From an uncultured Methylocystaceae bacterium (GTDB taxonomy: Bacteria > Pseudomonadota > Alphaproteobacteria > Rhizobiales > Beijerinckiaceae): a DNA stretch of 6,621 nucleotides. This document shows, piece after piece, positions 4,441-6,621 of the stretch (position 1 is its first letter; the number at the start of each line of letters is the position of its first letter). The stretch covers positions 1 to 6,621 of the forward strand of contig CAMFKC010000131.1 in the NCBI GenBank assembly GCA_945956975.1, read 5' to 3'. Both the position numbers and the translations under genes were made by a program. A model generated the notes under the pieces. The model had not been told where the DNA came from. It made no database searches and saw only the letters and a program-made list of their open reading frames with translations.

Positions 4441-5340
4441 CTACAGGACGACGATGCCCTTGTGCTTCGCCTTGCCTTCCGGCTCGACATGGATGTTGAC
4501 GAAGACGCCGGGGACCGCAACCTTGAGCGCGCTCTCGATCCGGTCGCAGATGTCGTGCGCGTCGCAGACCGGCATCGTCCCGGACACGACGAGATGGAAA
4601 TCGACGAAGGTGGCCTTGCCCGCCAGCCGCGTGCGCAGCGCATGGGCCTCGATCGAGCCCTCGGCATTGGCCGAGATGATCTCGCGGATCCGCGCCAGCT
4701 CCTCGGGCGAGGCCGACTCGTCCAGCAGTCCGCTGACATTGTCGCGCACCACGGCCCAGCCGCTCCACAGCACGTTGAGCGAGACCAGCGCCGCCAGGGC
4801 CGGATCGAGCACCTTGATGCCGGTGAGGACCACGAGCGTGACGCCGACGAGCACGCCGACAGAGGTGACGACGTCGGCGAAGAGATGCTTGCCGTCGGCG
4901 CTGAGGGCCGCTGAGCGGTGGGCCTTGCCCTGCTTGATCAGGAAGCCGCTCCACAGCCCGTTGAGCACCGTCGCGCCGGTGCTGATCATCAGGCCGAGCC
5001 AGGGCGCGTCGATGTCCCGCGGCTCCAGATAGCCGTAATAGGCCTCGCGCAGGATCGCCAGCGCCGCGACGATGATCATCGCGCCGACTACCACCGCCGA
5101 CATGTATTCAGCCTTGTGGTGCCCGTAGGGATGCTCCTCGTCCGGCGGAGCGGCGGCGAAGCGGATCGCGACGATGGCCGCGCAGGCCGTGGCGACGTTG
5201 ATGGTGCTCTCCAGCGCATCCGAGTAGAGCGCCACGCTGCCGGTCAGCATGTAGGCGGCGTATTTCACGCCGAGCACCACGACGCTGACGAGGAGATTGC
5301 CCAGTGCGATCTGGTTGAGGGACAGGACCGGGATATTCAC
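4441..5340 (-). CDS. Cation diffusion facilitator (CDF) family transporter
   Basis: The 299-residue inner-membrane protein would export divalent metal ions by proton antiport. About six membrane helices fill residues 9-200. The family motif GSVALYSDALESTINV (34-49) is in TM2, and HPYGHHKAEYMSA (70-82) is the conserved loop before TM3. TM5 carries DGKHLFADVVTS (149-160), with the metal ligands His152 and Asp156. The cytoplasmic domain (about 205-290) ends in the usual VDFHLVVSG and VNIHVEPEG strands. In TM2 the standard H/DxxxD pair is replaced by Glu44 and Asn48, so metal choice may differ from zinc exporters. The start is GTG at 5338-5340 with GGAG 7 nt upstream; an ATG at 5340-5342 is out of frame. 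The C-terminus is short (KAKHKGIVVL). The metal cannot be assigned. Confidence 0.9.
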   Translation of the reverse strand: MNIPVLSLNQIALGNLLVSVVVLGVKYAAYMLTGSVALYSDALESTINVATACAAIVAIRFAAAPPDEEHPYGHHKAEYMSAVVVGAMIIVAALAILREAYYGYLEPRDIDAPWLGLMISTGATVLNGLWSGFLIKQGKAHRSAALSADGKHLFADVVTSVGVLVGVTLVVLTGIKVLDPALAALVSLNVLWSGWAVVRDNVSGLLDESASPEELARIREIISANAEGSIEAHALRTRLAGKATFVDFHLVVSGTMPVCDAHDICDRIESALKVAVPGVFVNIHVEPEGKAKHKGIVVL

Positions 5341-5354
5341 ATCAGCTCTCCGCT

Positions 5355-5376
5355 TCGGCAGCGGAACCCCTGCCGA
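5355..5376 (-). promoter_or_regulatory. Stem-loop in the CDF leader
   Basis: TCGGCAG (5355-5361) and CTGCCGA (5370-5376) are perfect inverted repeats with an 8-nt loop, ending about 14 nt before the GTG start and just upstream of the GGAG ribosome binding site. In the transcript this would be a leader hairpin next to the translation start, possibly tuning expression. Confidence 0.4.
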
Positions 5377-5395
5377 CGGCGCCTCGATTCACCGA

Positions 5396-5413
5396 TGACT
5401 TGGCGAAAGTCAA
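5396..5413 (-). promoter_or_regulatory. Operator-like dyad overlapping a possible -35 of the CDF gene
   Basis: TGACTT (5396-5401) and AAGTCA (5407-5412) form a perfect dyad with a 5-bp spacer, about 56 bp upstream of the GTG. On the minus strand a TTGACT at 5413-5408 resembles a -35 box, with a poor -10 about 17 bp on. A repressor bound here could block transcription. Two more AAAGTC copies lie at 5435-5440 and 5452-5457. Confidence 0.35.
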
Positions 5414-5710
5414 GAATCGAAAATAACGCTCTTAAAAGTCATTTGCATCTGAAAGTCTTGGCGTCGGATTTCGTTGTATTCGAAACCGATCATCAGGCCT
5501 TTTCGACCGATACGGTGGCGGAGACTTTGCGATCCGCGGGCATGGCAAGCAAAGCAGGCCCGTGGCTCTCGCGCGGAGGCCGCTTGCGGGGCGGCAGCCT
5601 TCCGGATCGTGCAGATGAATGCCGTCGTGGCGCTACATGGATGCGGCGCCGGGCAGCTCCGATCCGGGATTGTGGAGCGTCGCAGGAAACCGGAAGGTTC
5701 GGGGCCGGCC

Positions 5711-5733
5711 CCGCCACCGCGAAGCGGCGGCGG
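5711..5733 (-). terminator. GC hairpin downstream of matB
   Basis: On the minus strand CCGCCGCCGC, loop TTC, then GCGGTGGCGG pair over 10 bp with one G-U. A GGGGCCGGCCCC palindrome (5701-5712) adjoins it. It starts 27 bp after the matB stop. There is no T-tract, so intrinsic termination is uncertain. Confidence 0.4.
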
Positions 5734-5759
5734 CGGCGGCACCGATCCGTCGCGCGTGT

Positions 5760-6621
5760 TCAGCGCCTGGCGTAGATGTCCTTGTACTGCTCGCGCAGCA
5801 GGTTCTTCTGGACCTTGCCCATCGTGTTGCGCGGCAGCTCGGCCACCACGAAGACCTGCTTGGGCTGCTTGAACTTGGCCAGCCGGTCCTCCAGCGCCTT
5901 GGCGATGGCCTCGGCGGTGACGGTCGCGCCGGGCTTCACCACGACGGCCGCGGTGACGCCCTCGCCGAAATCGGGATGGGCCACGCCGAAGACGGCGCTT
6001 TCGACCACGCCGGCCATCCCGTCGATCTCGGTCTCGACCTCCTTGGGATAGACGTTGTAGCCGCCGGTGATGATCAGGTCCTTGCCCCGCCCAACGATGT
6101 GGACATAGCCGGCCGGGTCGATCTTGCCGAGGTCGCCGGTGATGAAGAAGCCGTCCTCGCGGAACTCGGCCTTGGTCTTCTCGGGATTGCGCCAGTAGCC
6201 CTTGAAGACGTTCGGCCCCTTCACCTCGATCATGCCGATCTCGTCGGTCGCGAGCTCCCGCCCGCTCTCGGGATCGACCACGCGCGCACTGACGCCCGGC
6301 AGGGGAAAGCCCACCGTGCCGGCGACGCGATCGCCGTCATAGGGGTTGGAGGTGTTCATGTTCGTCTCGGTCATGCCGTAGCGCTCAAGGATGGCGTGGC
6401 CGGTCCGCTCGCTCCATTCGCGATGCGTCTCCGCCAGCAGCGGCGCCGAGCCGGAGACGAAGAGGCGCATGTGGCGGGTCGCCTCTTTCGTCAGCCGCGC
6501 ATCCTGCAGCAGCCGGACATAGAAGGTCGGCACGCCCATCATCGTCGTCGCCTGCGGCAGATGGGCGAAGACCTGCTCGGGATCGAACTTAGGCAGCAGG
6601 ATCATCGAGGCGCCGGACAGC
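5760..6621 (-). CDS. matB: Malonyl-CoA synthetase (MatB), C-terminal 286 residues
   Basis: This is an ANL-superfamily adenylating enzyme that joins malonate and CoA using ATP, giving malonyl-CoA in the cytoplasm. The frame is open to the right window edge (LSGAS precedes the ATG at 6605, which is an internal Met), so the N-terminus with the ATP-binding TSGTTG-type loop lies outside. Visible motifs, counted from that Met, are ERYGMTETNMNTSNPYDGDR (74-93), the substrate/AMP site with a sequence typical of rhizobial MatB, and VAGTVGFPLPGV (94-105). GDLG (157-160) and VGRGKDLIITGGYNVYPKEV (171-190) form the hinge. PRNTMGKVQK (258-267) holds the catalytic Lys264. MatB usually accompanies malonate uptake or malonyl-CoA decarboxylase genes; any such partner would be beyond 6621. 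An acyl-CoA or other synthetase is a less likely alternative. Confidence 0.88.
   Translation of the reverse strand, partial: LSGASMILLPKFDPEQVFAHLPQATTMMGVPTFYVRLLQDARLTKEATRHMRLFVSGSAPLLAETHREWSERTGHAILERYGMTETNMNTSNPYDGDRVAGTVGFPLPGVSARVVDPESGRELATDEIGMIEVKGPNVFKGYWRNPEKTKAEFREDGFFITGDLGKIDPAGYVHIVGRGKDLIITGGYNVYPKEVETEIDGMAGVVESAVFGVAHPDFGEGVTAAVVVKPGATVTAEAIAKALEDRLAKFKQPKQVFVVAELPRNTMGKVQKNLLREQYKDIYARR

Larger units (their letters stand above)
5341..5759. other. Gene-free 419-bp stretch between the CDF and matB genes
   Basis: All frames here give low-complexity Arg/Pro/Ala-rich readings without ribosome binding sites, and I accept none as a gene. The part nearest the transporter (5341-5460) holds a stem-loop, a dyad and repeated AAAGTC boxes and is the likely promoter region. 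The part from 5420 to about 5530 is less GC-rich than the rest of the window. The part nearest matB (5700-5733) has strong GC hairpins. The middle (about 5530-5690) shows nothing I can name. Confidence 0.6.

Noticed and set aside
5410..5742. Overlapping frames on both strands in the CDF-matB intergenic region
   Set aside because: They are low-complexity Pro/Arg/Ala-rich readings without ribosome binding sites or family resemblance.
4918..5775. 285-codon plus-strand frame opposite the CDF N-terminus and intergenic region
   Set aside because: It is Arg/Asp/His-rich shadow of the transporter and runs on by chance through GC-rich non-coding DNA.
1..6621. CRISPR array, tRNA, rRNA, insertion sequence or integrase
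   Set aside because: I looked for regular repeats, cloverleaf arms, transposase or recombinase motifs and long terminal repeats and found none.

Overview
The window is GC-rich and has the codon use and gene families of an alphaproteobacterium, most likely of the Hyphomicrobiales (Bosea- or Methylobacterium-like; the genus is a guess). Pointers are a Rhizobium-type malonyl-CoA synthetase, an IalB-family periplasmic protein, a DUF6894 protein, and a relaxase/MobC pair of a kind common on rhizobial mobile elements.

Region 1 (1 to about 2100) is a mobilization module read on the minus strand: mobC (1518-1928), a relaxase coupled to it by an ATGA overlap (247-1521), and 26 bp further on the first 73 codons of a membrane protein cut off by the window edge. 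The 170 bp upstream of mobC hold a short hairpin and a possible 38-codon ORF, and are the natural place for the transfer origin. This is part of a mobilizable plasmid or integrated element; no integrase, att site or tRNA is visible.

Region 2 (2100-3319), also minus strand, holds a ClpP-fold serine protease-like gene with a TTG start, a 67-residue acidic protein 10 bp behind it, a nested inverted-repeat structure, and a DUF6894 gene. Whether these travel with the mobilization module or are its flank cannot be told from the window.

Region 3 (3320-4443): a divergent intergenic region with a perfect GTTCAC/GTGAAC dyad, a small plus-strand gene with a helix-turn-helix-like stretch, and an exported IalB-family gene whose Shine-Dalgarno sequence is complementary to an 8-base segment just upstream (possible translational switch). 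A strong 15-bp hairpin separates it from the convergent transporter gene.

Region 4 (4441-6621), minus strand: a cation diffusion facilitator (CDF) transporter with an unusual TM2 metal site, a 420-bp gene-free stretch with dyads and repeated AAAGTC boxes, and the C-terminal 286 residues of malonyl-CoA synthetase (matB). This part looks like ordinary chromosome.

No complete undescribed system was found. The most checkable leads are the ialB leader hairpin, the oriT candidate, the ClpP-like protein that appears to lack the catalytic Asp together with its small partner, and the altered CDF site.
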